The notes under the pieces: model-generated
What the model saw: only the letters and a program-made list of their open reading frames with translations
The model's database searches: none
Told to the model about the DNA's origin: nothing
Part shown: positions 36,241-49,760 of the stretch, one piece after another
Numbering within the stretch: position 1 is the stretch's first letter
How the letters are laid out: every line of letters starts with the position of its first letter
Position numbers and translations under genes: made by a program
Assembly (NCBI GenBank): GCA_020226215.1
Contig: CM035235.1
Span: 67,109,283 to 67,173,282 of the forward strand
DNA length: 64,000 nt
Direction of reading: 5' to 3'
Origin: Sindora glabra
Lineage: Eukaryota; Streptophyta; Magnoliopsida; Fabales; Fabaceae

Positions 36241-39200
36241 TGTTTTCTTATGAATAAAAAAAGTTTTATTATTAAATTTTATTTTATGTACTAAATTTAT
36301 ATTTTTTATTTTAATTGATTTATCTTAAAACTTAAAAAACTCAATAATAAAATAATTAATTTTTTAAATGATAGAGTTCTTCGTAGCATTCTTCTAATTA
36401 AAACATCAACTTCCAACCAAAACCAGAGGCCATTTAGGAGACGGAGACAGCGGAAAGCGACCAGAGCTGCATACATTATTCATTAGTCATCGCACCTCTT
36501 CTTGCTTTGAAAGTAACGCCTTGTCGGTAACACCAATTCTTATTTTATTAATTCAATACCAACTCATGTTTACCTGTTTTCAAATTACAGGATTTTCCTT
36601 TTGGGAAAAATACATTATCTCTTTGGAGGGACTAATTAGCGTTGTATTTCGTCAAATAACTCGATAATCAATAAAATAATTGATATAAGTAATAAAATAG
36701 TTTCATCATTAGTAAATTAGTTAATTTTATAAAAAAATATTTTGTAAAATTGGAGTTGAACTAACTGGAAATATAAAATAATATAAAAATATATTAATAT
36801 AAATAAATTTATAAATTAAGATTAAATTAATTTACATCCATTTTGAGAATAAATTATATTGATGCAACCAAAATTTTAGAATAAAAATATAATTTCTTAA
36901 AATATAATTAATTATATTTTTAATAATATTATTTATTTACTTAATATTTAATTTTTAAAAATAAAAATATAATTATTTAAAATATAATTAATTATATTTT
37001 ATGATATTATATATTTATTCATTTAGTTATTTAATTATTTTTATTTATTAACACTATGGGTTATCAATTACTTAAAAAAAGAATGATAAATTTATAAAAA
37101 TAAGATAAACAATAAGTTATGGTTATAAATTATTCTATAAAATTTGTTAAATTAGAATTTTTTTCAATAAATTAGACTATGTTTAGCACAAGTAAATAAC
37201 AACTTACATATCACAAATGTGTAAATAAGAATTTGGCATACATTCATTAATTCAATATAAATAGATAAAAATATTAAATGATTAAAAATATAATCTTATA
37301 AATTAAATTTTAAATAGTTATATTTTTATTTTAAATGATAAATAAATAATTTTATAACATATTATTAATTAAATTTAAATAATTATATTTAAATAGCTCA
37401 ATTTATTATATTAATATAATATAATCTTAAAATAAATATAAATTAACCTAATTTATATACTTATTTATAATAACATATTATTATATATCATTTTTTATTT
37501 TTTAATTAGTTCAATAACTAATTTTATCTTACAATTCTAAAACAATCAATTAGCTGCTAATATAAATAGAGCCTTAATAATGAATACTCTATTAAATAAA
37601 GATTAAATTCTATTTACCCATGATATTGTGAAATAATTTACAAGAGTACTATCTATTATATTTATTGAATTTTATTATAATTATTATCTTCTCCGGATAT
37701 TATTAAGATGAAATTTAATAATTCATGACAACAATTTTTTATTTATCTAGCATTGATGACTAATCATAATAAAAATAAATTATTATTAATGTTAATTAAT
37801 TATAAAATTTTAAAAGTGTAATAATTGATTCTTTTCTTATAATTAATAGATTTAAATGTCGTGATTACTTTAAGAGCAGTGTTGTAAACTTATTGGGAGT
37901 TTTACCTTCTAAAAGATTAATTGTTTTAATTATTAGATTTTTTAAAATTTAAAAAAATAATTAAAAATATAAATATAAATTTTAATATGTTCATTAGTAA
38001 AAATATTCAATATTAACAATACCCTTATTTTAAATAAATTAAAAAGTAATCTATTTGTTGCATACAGAAGGAGAGAAAATCTATGATTTGGTCCTCAAAT
38101 TTATGCCCAGCACGTGTTCCATCCCTCAAATTTTGGTGTTCTCGTTATTAATCTTCCAATATTTATTCTGTCAAATTTCTTATCCCCCCCCCCGGTCTAT
38201 GATCACTAATAATAATAATAACAATAGATTTTGAATAAAAATTAAAATTGATCATTAAATATAAAATAATAAAATAAATTTATAAAATATAAAAAATTCA
38301 GGTCTCAATTTTCAAATCCATTTCCATTTTTGCAGTATTTTCCTTATAGATATTGGTAATGTAGCGCAAAATTACCGATGTCTTCTCCGTTTGTCTTTTG
38401 TATTTTCCTCTTTCTTTCATCTCTATTTCCTTACAACTCCACACCCCAAACAGGCCAAACCCCTTCTTTTTCTTTATCCCTCCCTTCCAATTCCTGCTTC
38501 TCCCGTCATTTGTTTTCTACGTTCTCGATTTCCGCAGTTGGTACCAAATAAATATTATTCATTCTTTTTTTCTTCATAATAAATATCTTTATTAATAAAA
38601 ATAATTGATAATAGTCATATATTCACTATAATATATGTAATTATTTTATTATTATAAAGTTAATAATATAATTCTTTCATTTAAATGGAAAAATAAATAT
38701 TGTTAATGTAAAGATTAACGGCCACTCCCCGCGCGCGCACAAAACGGTCCTTCATTCTTCATGTCTGAACGAGGGACACGCAGTTGGTTTGCCAACTGCA
38801 ATTTTTGCTTCGGTTTCTGAATCTAACAAAAATAAAATAAAATTTTCGAGAAATTTCGAATACCATTTAATGGAATGTTCTTTTAAAATTTATGGATATG
38901 TGAAAAGAAATTATAATATATTATTAATATATTAATATATTATTAAATTTTATTATATATTAAATTTATTTTTTCGAAGATAGTGAAGAAATGAAAAGGT
39001 TTGGTTGACTCCTATTAAATTTATACGTATTGTATATAATTTTTATTTTTTAAAATTTTGATTTAATTTAATATTTATCTAAAATCAAATTATCTCAAAA
39101 AATTTTAATTTTATTAGAAAATTATCTTCGTACAATGTAATTCACAATTGTTGATAAAAGGTATCTGATAGGATTTTTTCAGAGTAAATTTATTCTAAAT

Positions 39201-41769
39201 GAGTATCAAATTAAATTAAGATTTAAAAAAATAGAAATCACACATAATTCATAAATTTTTTTGTTAAATTTTGGATTGAGAATAATTTAGATATGCAAAA
39301 TATTAATAATTAAAAATATAAATAAATAAATTACAATACTTAAATATGATTTAAATGAAAAAAAAGTGAAATTATACATGAAGAAAGTATAATCTTTTCT
39401 AAATAATAATCACTATTCATCCTAAACAAATGCAACAATATTTATATAAATTTAGACAAAATATGAGCATATAATTAATTAATTAGTTAAAGATTAAAAA
39501 CATATAGTAAAATATTTCAAGTACATGAATTAATTATTAAAAAGATGTTCATTATAGAATATTGATTTTACAATTAAAATTCTTACCCTGTTTTTACACA
39601 ATAAAAACCATGAGTTTCACGATTATCATATCTGAATTCGTGAAGGTGATGCAACAGCGTAAGATCACTTTGACTGAATTTTATCTGCAACGTGGTCAAA
39701 CTTATGACAAAGTCCGCGTAGATTTTTCTTTACTTAAATTAGAATAATGCTCCAAAGTTTAGTTTATTTCAGTAAAAAAAATATATATTCTAAAATAATA
39801 AAAATATTTTATATAAGTATAAATGAAAGAGGTTTTGTGAAGGATAATTTTTTTTAAAGAAAAATATTTTCCTCCATTGTTAAAAAATATTTTCAATCTT
39901 ATTATAATATTAAAATCTCAATACTATTTTCATATATATTCTGATTAGTAAATTATTTTCACATCATAATTTAGTAATTTGTGAAATACAAGAAATGCTT
40001 TGCTTATTTTTTAAAATACAAGTAAAAGTCATACTGAGATTATTTATATTAGAATAAGATTAAATATTTCCCAATTTCATAAGTATAAAAATAATATACC
40101 TTTCCGTTGTTTATATATGAGTAATTAATTTTTTTATAAAAATATTTTTCATAAGTTTGATATTTTAAACGAGGTGATTTATTGGTGAATTAAAAATAAC
40201 ACTCTTCCTTCAAAGTAGTGCTGAAAAAGAAGTATATTTCTGGGGGAGGTCTTACTGGTTTCTTGCTTCGGAGGAATTCCGCGTCCACATTCACGCGTAC
40301 TTTCTTTATTGTTCGGTCAAACCGACGTCTACCAAAACAAGTTTTCCAAAGAACACAAGGAAGAGGTGAATATAGTACATTATTTATATAATAATGTATC
40401 AATATATTATTAAATTTAATTATTAATTTATTTTTATATAATATATTAAATTTAATTTTTAAAAAATATATTTGATATATAATAAAATTTAATAATATAT
40501 TAATATATTGCTAAATTAATGATGTATCCTAACCTTACAGAAGAATGATATTGCTGGAGGCAACGAGAAAACTTAGAGGTGGTGGACAAATATGTTGAAA
40601 TGAAATTAATCAGAGTTTCATGGAGAAACTTATGATTGTTCATGAACGTCGGTGATTTTTTAACTTAAAAAAATCAGTTTTGAGATGTATATAAATAAAA
40701 TTTTTAAGTGACTTTATTAATAATTTTTAATTGATAATTTTATGTACAAAGAGTTAAAAACAACTTTTGAATTTAAATTGATGGATAAATATTATTTTTA
40801 TTTCAAATTTTAAATTTTTCATAGGACATAACTGTTATAACAGCTAATTATTTAATGAGAAGTCATTTCATAAAGATATAATTATTTATAATATCTCTCT
40901 GATAAGAAGTTATTATAAAAAGATGAGAATATTTATAATAGTTAATTAGTGAAAAATAACATTTATTTAATAATTATAAGCAAATTTTTTTAAAACTATT
41001 TTCATTACTTTAAATTCGAGTATTTTGTATTTTTTTATATTATGGTGGTATAATTAAAAGCTTTTAAAAAAATTATATAAAACACACATCAAAATAATTT
41101 CTTTATTACTTTATCTTTTATCGTTATTTTATTATCACTCCACCACCCGTATTTTTTTCCCTAACAAAAACTTTGTAATACAAAGAAAACAACAAAGTAA
41201 ATTGAATTTGTGAAGGGCATTTGGTCGCGGCACTAAGAAGATTCCCAGAATGGTGGAGCGATGGTAATTTTTGACATAACAAGATAATTTTATAATTTAA
41301 TATCAATACGATGCATTTACATAAGTTTAGATTGATATATTAATTTATTAAAAAATGTATATTAATTTTTTTAAAACAATAATTAATAATTAAAATAAAA
41401 ATAAATATAAATCATAAAAATATAAAATAGTATTTTATTAATAATTAAAATTTTTTATAAAAAATAATAAATAATTTTATAATATAAATTTTATTAATTA
41501 AAATTATTAAATGAGTTAAGCGGATGTCATGTTTCATAAATAATCAAATAATATGAATTGTTCACCCTAAATAACAGTCAATAGGTTTTAGCCTCTAAAA
41601 TTTTTTAATATCTTCATATATATTGTAATTTTAAATTAATTTGCCAAAATATGTAAAATTATGTATTTTAAATGAACTTTTAATATTTAATTATCTCGTG
41701 TAAAAAGTTGATTTTCTGTTAGTTAAAATAATTGTCTCATTAAATCTGCAAATATTTAATTTACGGAAT
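36241..41769. other. AT-rich intergenic DNA
   Basis: No supported gene. GC-richer islands at 36415-36540, 38385-38560 (pyrimidine-rich), 38720-38810 and 40195-40370 hold only short unrecognised frames. 40390-40530 and 38910-38970 contain ATATATTATTAAATTTAAT-type palindromic runs. A family Y copy lies at 37174-37573. Confidence 0.45.
37174..37573. repeat. AT-rich dispersed repeat, family Y copy with inverted ends
   Basis: The left end (AGACTATGTTTAGCACAAGT) and the inverse of the right end (AGGCTCTATTTATATTAGCA) are partly alike, and the interior repeats the ATTATATTAATATAATATAATC-type core. Element of about 400 bp, non-coding. Confidence 0.4.
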
Positions 41770-42130
41770 TAGAAATTTCCAAGAGTCTCAACATTCAAGA
41801 AAATATAATTTGTAAAAATTTAATTAATGAAAATATAATATTATCATATTTAATTTAATTATAAATATTTTTAAAATTATTATAATATTTTATTTTAATT
41901 ATTTTACATGTTTTTAAAAGTATTCTTGAATTATTAAAAATATTCTTACTAAAAATTAAATTATCAATAAAAATAGATAGTGGTCAACGTTGGCTACTAA
42001 TATTAACTAGTGGCAATAATAATAATAATAATGGTCAATAATTATAGGTGATATGTAATTATAAGTGATGGTAAATAATGATATTTGGTGATAAATGGTG
42101 ACTAACAATATTCATCGATAATAGATGTTA
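41770..42130. repeat. family X repeat, copy 2, left half
   Basis: Matches the left half of the repeat at 865-1380: the block GAAAATATAATATTATCATATTTAAT corresponds to GAAAATATGATATTATTATATTTGAT there. The TAAT/GGTGAT-rich middle tract follows. It stops near 42130. Confidence 0.45.
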
Positions 42131-43690
42131 AGAATAGTGTGCGCAAGCGTATTTGAAAATCCATAAAAATTGGAAGCGCTTCCATTTTTAAAGTCTATTT
42201 GAAAGTTCTTTGGATCAAAAGCTTATAAAAATATTTCCTTTAATTTTTACATGCTTAATTTTTAAATATTTTTTGAAAAGTTTTGATGATAAGGTAATAA
42301 TCATCAAATAAAATGATTATTTGTTGATTATTAATTATGTATTGATTATTAGAAAGTTCAAATTATAGTTAGAAATGAACTAATTAGTTAGTCATATGAA
42401 TTAAAAGAACTTTCTAAAAAGAAAATATGTGATTGTCTTAATCCCATGTATTTTTCTACGTCTATAAATTGTACTTTAATGATATATTTTGTTTGAATGT
42501 TGATAAGTAAATTGTACTTTAATGATATATTTTATTCAAATGTTGATATGTCGCAACAGACACCAAAAGGAATGTTGTAGGTTTGTTTTTCAGTAGATTT
42601 GTGCATTTATCGTCCATAAATTTGCTACAAAAAACCATTAGAGGTGAGCTATCTCTAATCTATAAACAAGCAAGCAATGTACTAATCTAGAAAAAAACTT
42701 AGCAGTAAACAAAATTTTTTTTAGTTTAGCCACCAGTATCTAGCAGGTTTCATTGGCGCGCTGACTAATTCGAATTCAAGCCGAATCAAACCTAATGTAG
42801 GGGCAAGCTCTCCTAACGCCGTTTGTTTTATCTATAAGAAGTGTTGAGCTCCTTATCACTTGAATCAACTGTTGTTAGTGTAAAAAGAAAAATAACTTCA
42901 AAGTTCATCACAAGTTATCAAGTCACGTACACATTCATAGCTACTCCAAATTCCTTAACGGTCACATGCCTTCATCTATTATAAATAAGATATGTAAAAG
43001 GTAATAGAAGACAACTAGAACAAAATTCAAGTTTCCAAATTAAGCTTGAAAATCTTCATTTGTCTTATTATGTAGAGCTCTAGACTTACACATCTACTTT
43101 TAGAAAGAGCTTGACTTTCTTGTAAATTTCTTTTGAGATATTCTTTCATTGTTTTTGTTCATTAGTATAGGATAAGTGAAAATAGGGAGTCTTTCTTCTA
43201 TAATCCTTCAAGCTAGTTATTGTGTCTTGTAAATTGTAATAGGTGGGAAAAATATTCAGAATGTAAGATAAGATTACTTGAATCCTAATAGAAAATCAAA
43301 TGTGAGAATTCTCAAATTATGAGGTAGGATTACTTGAGTGCTAGTGAAGATCAAGTTAGGAAAAATGTTGTAAAAAGAGTTAATAAAATCAATAAATAAC
43401 CCTCAAGCTTTTGTTTGAAGTTGAGAGAGAGGAATATACCTAAAAAACATTTCTTTTTGTACTATGAAACCTTTGTAAAGAATTTGTACATCTCTTTACT
43501 TTACTTCTTTAATTGTTTAGCATTTTATTTAATGCATTATATTTGAATATTTAATTATTTGTTGAAAATGGTTTTTCCTGCTTGTTTATGATTATGTTTG
43601 CTCATTTAAAATTTTACTTGCTTGTTTAGAAATAGAAAAAGTTATACTAAATGAAAATTTCTCTAAGTTTTGGAAAATTAATTCATCCAC
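42131..43690. other. non-coding segment between the two halves of the family X copy
   Basis: Base composition is less AT-rich than the flanks, especially 42720-42870. No open frame longer than about 60 codons was seen. It includes a two-copy tandem repeat (42466-42550) and sequence of the type found in retrotransposon LTR/leader regions (GATTACTTGAGTG...GTGAAGATCAAG). No primer-binding site, TG...CA boundary or target duplication could be fixed. Confidence 0.35.
42466..42550. repeat. tandem duplication of a 43-bp unit
   Basis: AAATTGTACTTTAATGATAT followed by TTTGTTTGAATGTTGATA-type sequence occurs twice, back to back (42466-42508 and 42509-42550), with a few mismatches. Confidence 0.85.
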
Positions 43691-43699
43691 ATCTTGGTC

Positions 43700-44078
43700 A
43701 CAAGTTCTTTCATGGTGATCATTGGTAATGAGTTATTGATGGTGAGTAGTGACCAATGGTAATAGTCAATAATGAGTGATTATTAGTAATGAGTAATGAT
43801 GAGTGGTGATTATTAACAATAAATGGTAAAAAATGGTAATTAATTATGATAAATAATAGTGAAACTTTAATGGAAAGGTGAATAATTACTAAAATATTTT
43901 TATATCATAAGAATATAGAACATCAACCTCTTTATATGAGAATATTTTAGGAGAATATTAGATTAAAAATATTTTCATGAGTAATCACATTTTAGGATTT
44001 TTTTATTAAATCCAATAATTCCTTAAAATATTTTTCAAAATGTACAAAAAAAACTCACGAATCAAATATCATTTCAAA
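43700..44078. repeat. family X repeat, copy 2, right half
   Basis: The degenerate AATGGTGAT/GATTATTA tract and the stretch ending TTCCTTAAAATATTTTTCAA...AATCAAATATC match 1100-1380. Together with 41770-42130 it would rebuild one element. Confidence 0.45.
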
Positions 44079-44079
44079 G

Positions 44080-44938
44080 TGTGTTTAGTTTGATATAATG
44101 GAATGAAAGAAAACAGAAATGAGAAAGGAAATGACCTAAAAGTATGTTTAGAAGGCATCATAGAATGAAAATATTTATTCTCTAAAGAATGATTATTTTA
44201 TTAAATGATAGAATATTTATTATATAACAAAAGTGATGGAATAAACTATTCTCTCATTTTTAAATTAATTTTTTATAATATTATATTTATTAAAATTTTA
44301 AAATTTTAAAATTATCTTTTTATATGACAATGTAGTTGAAGCTTTGCACATTTTTAAAATATTGCTTTTATTATAAGTTTAAAAATATTTCAAGCTTCCC
44401 TTTAAATACATTATATTTAATTTTTTAACAATGTACAATATTAGTCAATATGAAATAAATATCCAGTTATTCACATTTTCTTTTAATAATGTATAATTTT
44501 TTTAATGATATTACAATTATAATATAAATGAATATAACATATGCATTAATATCTTTTGTAATTGAATATAATATAATCTTAAATTAAATTTATTTTAATA
44601 ATTTAAAAAATATATATGTATATAAATTGATCAATTTAATATAAATTATCTATAAATTAAACATAAAAAAGTTATCAATAAATAAAAATAATATTATTAT
44701 CTTTCACATAAAAATGCATTAATTTTTACTTCTTTAATTTTTAATTCAAGAGTATTATTATTAACATTTTTTTCATTTTATTCTATTGAAATTCTATTAT
44801 ATGAAGCATAAAAATGAAATGGAATGCTCATCCAATTTCTCACCCTACCAAATATAACTATAGAGCAGTCATTTTATTCCATCTCTATTTTCTTTCCTAT
44901 TATTATTTTTATTTCATTTTATCCAACTAAAAATACTA
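44080..44938. mobile_element. MITE-like TIR element, about 0.86 kb
   Basis: The left end TGTGTTTAGTTTGATATAAT and the inverse of the right end (GTATTTTTAGTTGGATAAAA) align over about 40 bp, continuing into GGAATGAAAGAAAACAGAAAT versus GAAATAAAAATAATAATAGG. The interior is AT-rich and has no ORF. Termini containing GTTTAGTTTGATA are common in plant MITEs. Confidence 0.55.
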
Positions 44939-45299
44939 CCTGGGATAGAACCCTTGTAGTTCCAATTTGGTACTGCTTTGTTCTTTCTGTCATATTTTGA
45001 AAAAAAAAATATTTATTTTATGATTTTAAAATTTTAATAAAATATTAAATATAATTTTATTAATTTTATCCTTTTTTTACTAATAAATATTTTTTATTTT
45101 TTAATATATTAACATATTTATTCCATTACAATTTTCTTTACATTCAATTATTTTAAATTTTATATATAGTAAAAAATTAAAAAATAATTTTAAAAAATTT
45201 ATTAAAAATAAATAAATTAAATAATATTTTAATATTTAAAAATTTAATTAATAGCAACTGATAATAAAAATCGAAAGAAATATTTAAGGTTGGTATTAA

Positions 45300-45545
45300 C
45301 AACCTGATTTTTAAATTTTTGTCAAAGCCGACCAGGAAAATTGATCAGAGGTCTGCGGGTGTAAATAAACCACGTCCAAGTTTCAAGTCGCTGCGTCCAC
45401 CGAAAAGACCGCAACGAGCTTGAAGCGGTGGACCCCGCTTGCGAGTGCGCACCACTCGCTTTTGCTGATTTAATCCTTCCCGCGTTCGTATCAAAGTTTT
45501 AACGGCGGAGTTTCTTCGAGGTTTCTTTCCAGTACAAGTGGGCAA
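45300..45545. other. GC-rich island of unknown origin
   Basis: About 240 bp of roughly 50% GC inside very AT-rich DNA, with CpGs (GTCGCTGCGTCC, CCCGCTTGCGAGTGCGC). The only frame is a 66-codon Arg/Lys-rich one on the minus strand with no family resemblance. It could be a captured gene fragment or leader. Confidence 0.35.
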
Positions 45546-46093
45546 ATTTTTTTTTTATTTATAAATACTTTGGCAGGACATTATTTATTTAATAAAAAAT
45601 AATTGTCAATTCTTTTATTAATATCTAATTTTTTAAAAATTCATATGGATTATTTTTTTATGAAATTATAAATTTTATCTTTAAAATTATAAAGTACTGA
45701 TAAAATAATTTTTAAATTATATTAAATAATTAATTTTATTCTTAAATAATAATCTATATAAAAATAATAATTTATATAAATTTTTTTATTTGAATGTTTG
45801 TACAGAAGGATAAATTTATTTATATAAATTATTATTCAATAATAAAATTAATCATTTAATATAATTTAAAATTTATTTTATTAATATTTTATAATTTCGA
45901 GAATAAAATTGATAATTTTATTTTTTATAAAATTTATGACATTTAAAATTAGATGAAATGGAAACAAATTATAATATAATTGATATACACATATATAAAC
46001 CGGAAACGGACTCATAGTTTGGAGCCATTAGATTTTAAGGATTTTAGGCTGACTTTGAGTTGGATTAATTGCGCCAACCTTTGATAGATACAA

Positions 46094-46624
46094 GGAAAAT
46101 TACATTTTATTTATCGGTGTTTTTATCATTTTTTATTTAATTTACTTATAATTTTAAGTGTTCTAATTTATTTATTTATATTTTTAATTATTAATATTTT
46201 ATCTATTTAAATTATTTTTATCCAATAATTAATAGAAAATTCTCATTTATTGCATATGATCTTTATTTTCTCAAATTTTGATTTAATTTGATAGCTACTA
46301 AGAACTTATTTATTATTTAAAAAATTCTATTTGTTGCCTTCTATTCAACAAGTATGGATTAAATTATAGTAAACAAACCTCCAATAGAATTAGGATTTTT
46401 TTTAAAGAAATTGGTTCTAAGCGAGAATAAAATTTAGTCAAAATTTGAGAAAGTGAAGATTACATATAATGTACATGAATTTTGTATTAAATTTTATACA
46501 CAAAATAATTTAGGTAGATAAAATGTTAATGATTAAAAATACATATAAATAAAGTATAACATTTAAAATTGTAAGTAAAGCAAGTAAGAAAAAAGATAAA
46601 ATCACAGGTAAGGTGTAATTTTCC
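46094..46624. mobile_element. foldback element with about 250-bp arms and a very short loop
   Basis: Begins GGAAAATTAC and ends GTAATTTTCC. The left arm (46094 to about 46345) is matched along its length by the inverse of the right arm (about 46380-46624). Paired blocks include ACTTATAATTTTAAGTG/ACTTACAATTTTAAATG, TTTTTAATTATTAATATTTTATC/TTTTTAATCATTAACATTTTATC and TCTCAAATTTTGA in both. The loop is only a few tens of bases. It is non-coding. A transcript would fold into a long hairpin. Confidence 0.65.
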
Positions 46625-47239
46625 CTAAATAGCATTGTCTAATCCAAGTTTTTTTTTTATTATATAGAAAACAATATTTAGTCAAAGTTAGTCCATATTG
46701 ACCATAACTTTGTCAATAATGACTGTTCTATAACTTCTGTTTGTTTAGGTTCTTTTTTCCCTAATTAGATTTTATGGTGCTCCCTGTGGAACCTAAGGTA
46801 GCGTGGCTTAATATAAGCCATTGATTGAAAGTTATAAGATTTGAACCATTATAGATGAGTGGTGGTAAATGAGAAATGAAGGCATTTGAAAAATGAGAAT
46901 TACATATTAACCCTACCAATCACAACTTTCATTTCACATGTATATATCTATGTATGTGTGTATGTGTTTGTGTGTAGAACTAACAATGTCTCAACAACTC
47001 TCTAAATAGCTTTTTTACTAGTTTTTTTCAAACGAATTTCTTCAACATAGTAATTAATAACTTAAATAAGGCATTCAGCTTGGTGAAAGTGAATAACATA
47101 GACTAATCAGAATTATAAGGATCATTTATTTGAAATTATTCCAAGGGTTTACGAAAAAGCTTTCTTTTCTGAAAAGATTGAAGTGGAGATGTAAGAATAG
47201 AGTTAGATTGATCTAGGTGAGAATGAAGTTTTCTTTCAT

Positions 47240-47850
47240 TTTCTTGAAAGTCTTAAAAATAAACTATATGAGTCATGGAACTTAACTCTTATTAGGAAAG
47301 TTTATGGAAAAAAGTTAGTAATCAATACTTAGAATATAAAACTAGAGCTTTATAACAACTTAATAGGTAGTTCTTTATTTTAGAAGTCGAATTTGATTTC
47401 TTTATATTTCGTTTTAATTCTTAAGATGACTATAATAATGTTCTAGATGCGGGGCCATGATTTATAATAAGCTATTTTTTAACGCTCTACAAGTGGGAAC
47501 CTTTCTTTAAGCTTTCCGTTGCTTTTTCATATGCTATAGTAGTATGGATTTGATTTCTAAAATTATCGATAGAGTTTTATCATCTTCATGTTTTTTCCTA
47601 AATTACAGTAAAAATTGGCTCTGTTTTAAAAGTTAATTCACATACTTTTCTTAGTGATAAAGGTAAATATATTAGAGTTTGTGTCCGAATTGATCCAAAT
47701 CACCCTTTAATTTACATTGTTCATATAAAAAATTATAAGCGGTTAGTGTTATATGAAGGATTGTATAAAGTTTATTTTTTTATTGGCATGTTGGACATTA
47801 AAAGCAAAATTGTCCATACAATGTCTAAACAGAAATAATGAAAGATAATC
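47240..47850 (+). pseudogene. LINE ORF1 remnant (DUF4283-like, knuckle region)
   Basis: Across frames the text reads ESWNLTLIRKVYGKKL, then DDYNNVLDAGP followed by a stop where Trp is expected, FIISYFLTLYKWEPFFK, and later YIRVCVRIDPNHPLIYIVHI...KRLVLYEGLYKVYFFIG. These are the diagnostic blocks of the RNA-binding ORF1 of plant LINEs, ending just before the CCHC knuckle, whose cysteines are no longer recognisable. Confidence 0.65.
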
Positions 47851-48959
47851 CAGAGTCTTCTAATCGCAGTGTCCTTAATGTTTCTTCATCATAAATCATT
47901 AGGAGTACGTTAGATAATGTGCTTGAAAAGGAGGTCTTTTAGGCCAATAAGAAGCAAGATATAATTGGAAAAGAAAAATCTAATAATGCTTTGTTTAGTT
48001 TTGATCTATATGGGCCTTGGATTTTGGTTGAAATAAGGTGTCCAAGGATAACAAAAAGAGATACAAATGAATGTAATGCAAAAACTAGTCCATTAAAGAA
48101 TACTAATAGGAAGAAACAATTTAGGTTGTTGGCTATAGTTAAGAAAAGTTTATTTCTTAGTAGAGATGTAAATCAAATTGTATAAACAAATTTTACTATT
48201 TAAATAAAAGATAGGCTTCTAACCCAACAATTAATAGCTTATTCTCATTTAATGACTTTAGATTTACCTAATGCCTACACTAAAAACCTAGTTCCATCCT
48301 TGATCTTTTCTTTTAAAAACCCTACTAATGAGCAGCTTTTTTTTCATCCAATTAGAAAACAATAATAAAAAACCTTTAACAATTTTAAATAGTGCGAACT
48401 TTTCTCTTTAACAGCAAGATTCATATGATAAGCTTTGACAAATTAGAATGGATTTAGTTAGATTCCACTAACTTGATGTATAGTTTAAATCTAGCAATGA
48501 CGATTGCATCAAAGAAGCAGAGTCCATTCAAGCTCTTCCTAAACAAATCCGCTCTAACTCCCTTCGAAAAGATAGCATTAAGACTTTGATACCTCTAATA
48601 ATAACCTATATGGATGACAATCCAAGTTAGACCTCTTTAGAAAGCAAATTAGTTTTTCTTAAGCTGCATGAAAAACCATTACTTTGGTCTTCCTCAAATC
48701 CCTTCCATATGGCAGCTAAAACGAAATAGAATCGGCTCATATAAGTTTAGAAACAAATGTTAGGACTTAACAAGATCAAATTGAAGAATAGAGGAAGGAA
48801 GCCATACATCTATCTCTTCTCAACGCATTTGGGAGTTTATATATGCCAAATTAAAGCAATAAACTATGTGGTTCATGATTAGGAGTTATATGGTCGTATG
48901 ATGGTGGAAATCACTTTAGTTTTAAAAGGATCAATATATAAGTTTTCTCATTTTTGTAC

Positions 48960-49760
48960 TTCATCTCCAATAGATTTGAATAATCAAGCTTATTTTAGGA
49001 TTGCTATATGGAATGCTCATGATGTTCAACATCCAGATTTCAAGACTTTGCTATATGACTTTGTGGCTAAGAAAAAGGTGAAAGTATTAATTTTTACTAA
49101 AACTAGACTAAATAGTGATTATGTTAAAGCTTTAGTTGCTGAATTGACTTTCCCAAATATGGAATTTATTCAAACAATTAGTTATACTAGTGATATATGG
49201 CTTATATGGAATCATTAGGAGGTTGAGCTGGAAATTCTCAATAAATCTACCTAGGAAATTCATGCTATAGTAAAGGTAAACCCTTTTCCCCGTATTGGTT
49301 ATTAAGTGGCATTTGTGCTATCCTAAACTGGCCAATAGAAAAATTCTTTAGGAAAATTTAAAAAGTATTTAAAAAATGCATAATTTACCTTAGTTAGTCT
49401 TAGGGGACTTAATGAGATTTTATCACAATTTGAAAATTTTGGTGGGAACCTAGTGAATCACTACAAAATAAATCTTTTTGCTAATTATTTTAATTATTGC
49501 GACTTAATTGATATGGGGTATTTTGGACCCACGTTCACTTAGACAAATTCTTGAAATAAAGATTAACTCATTATGGAAAGATTACATAGAGCTTGTTGTA
49601 ATGCTCCTTAGTAACTTTTATTTCCTAATGTCTATATTTTTAACCTTCCTAGATTAGTGTTTAATCATTCCTCTGTTCTAGTATCTTTATTTCATAATTT
49701 ATTTCATAATCCTCAACTTTTTTTTACTAAAGCAATTTAGATTTGAAACCTATTGGTTAT
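48960..49760 (+). pseudogene. LINE endonuclease domain remnant
   Basis: An open stretch to 49218 reads FRIAIWNAHDVQHPDFKTLL and KKVKVLIFTKTRLNSD, corresponding to the WNCRG and ETK motifs of the endonuclease/exonuclease/phosphatase fold; the catalytic Glu of ETK is Thr here. After a stop, DLIDMGYFGPTFT*TNS*NKD and RLHRACCNAP follow, with stops at 49540-49542, 49552-49554 and 49564-49566. Confidence 0.75.

Noticed and set aside
40190..40402. 70-codon minus-strand frame rich in Arg and Lys
   Set aside because: No recognisable domain, and the island is short with no neighbouring exons.
42131..43690. LTR retrotransposon or solo LTR
   Set aside because: No primer-binding site, polypurine tract, TG...CA ends or 5-bp target duplication could be placed, so it was left as an unclassified insert.
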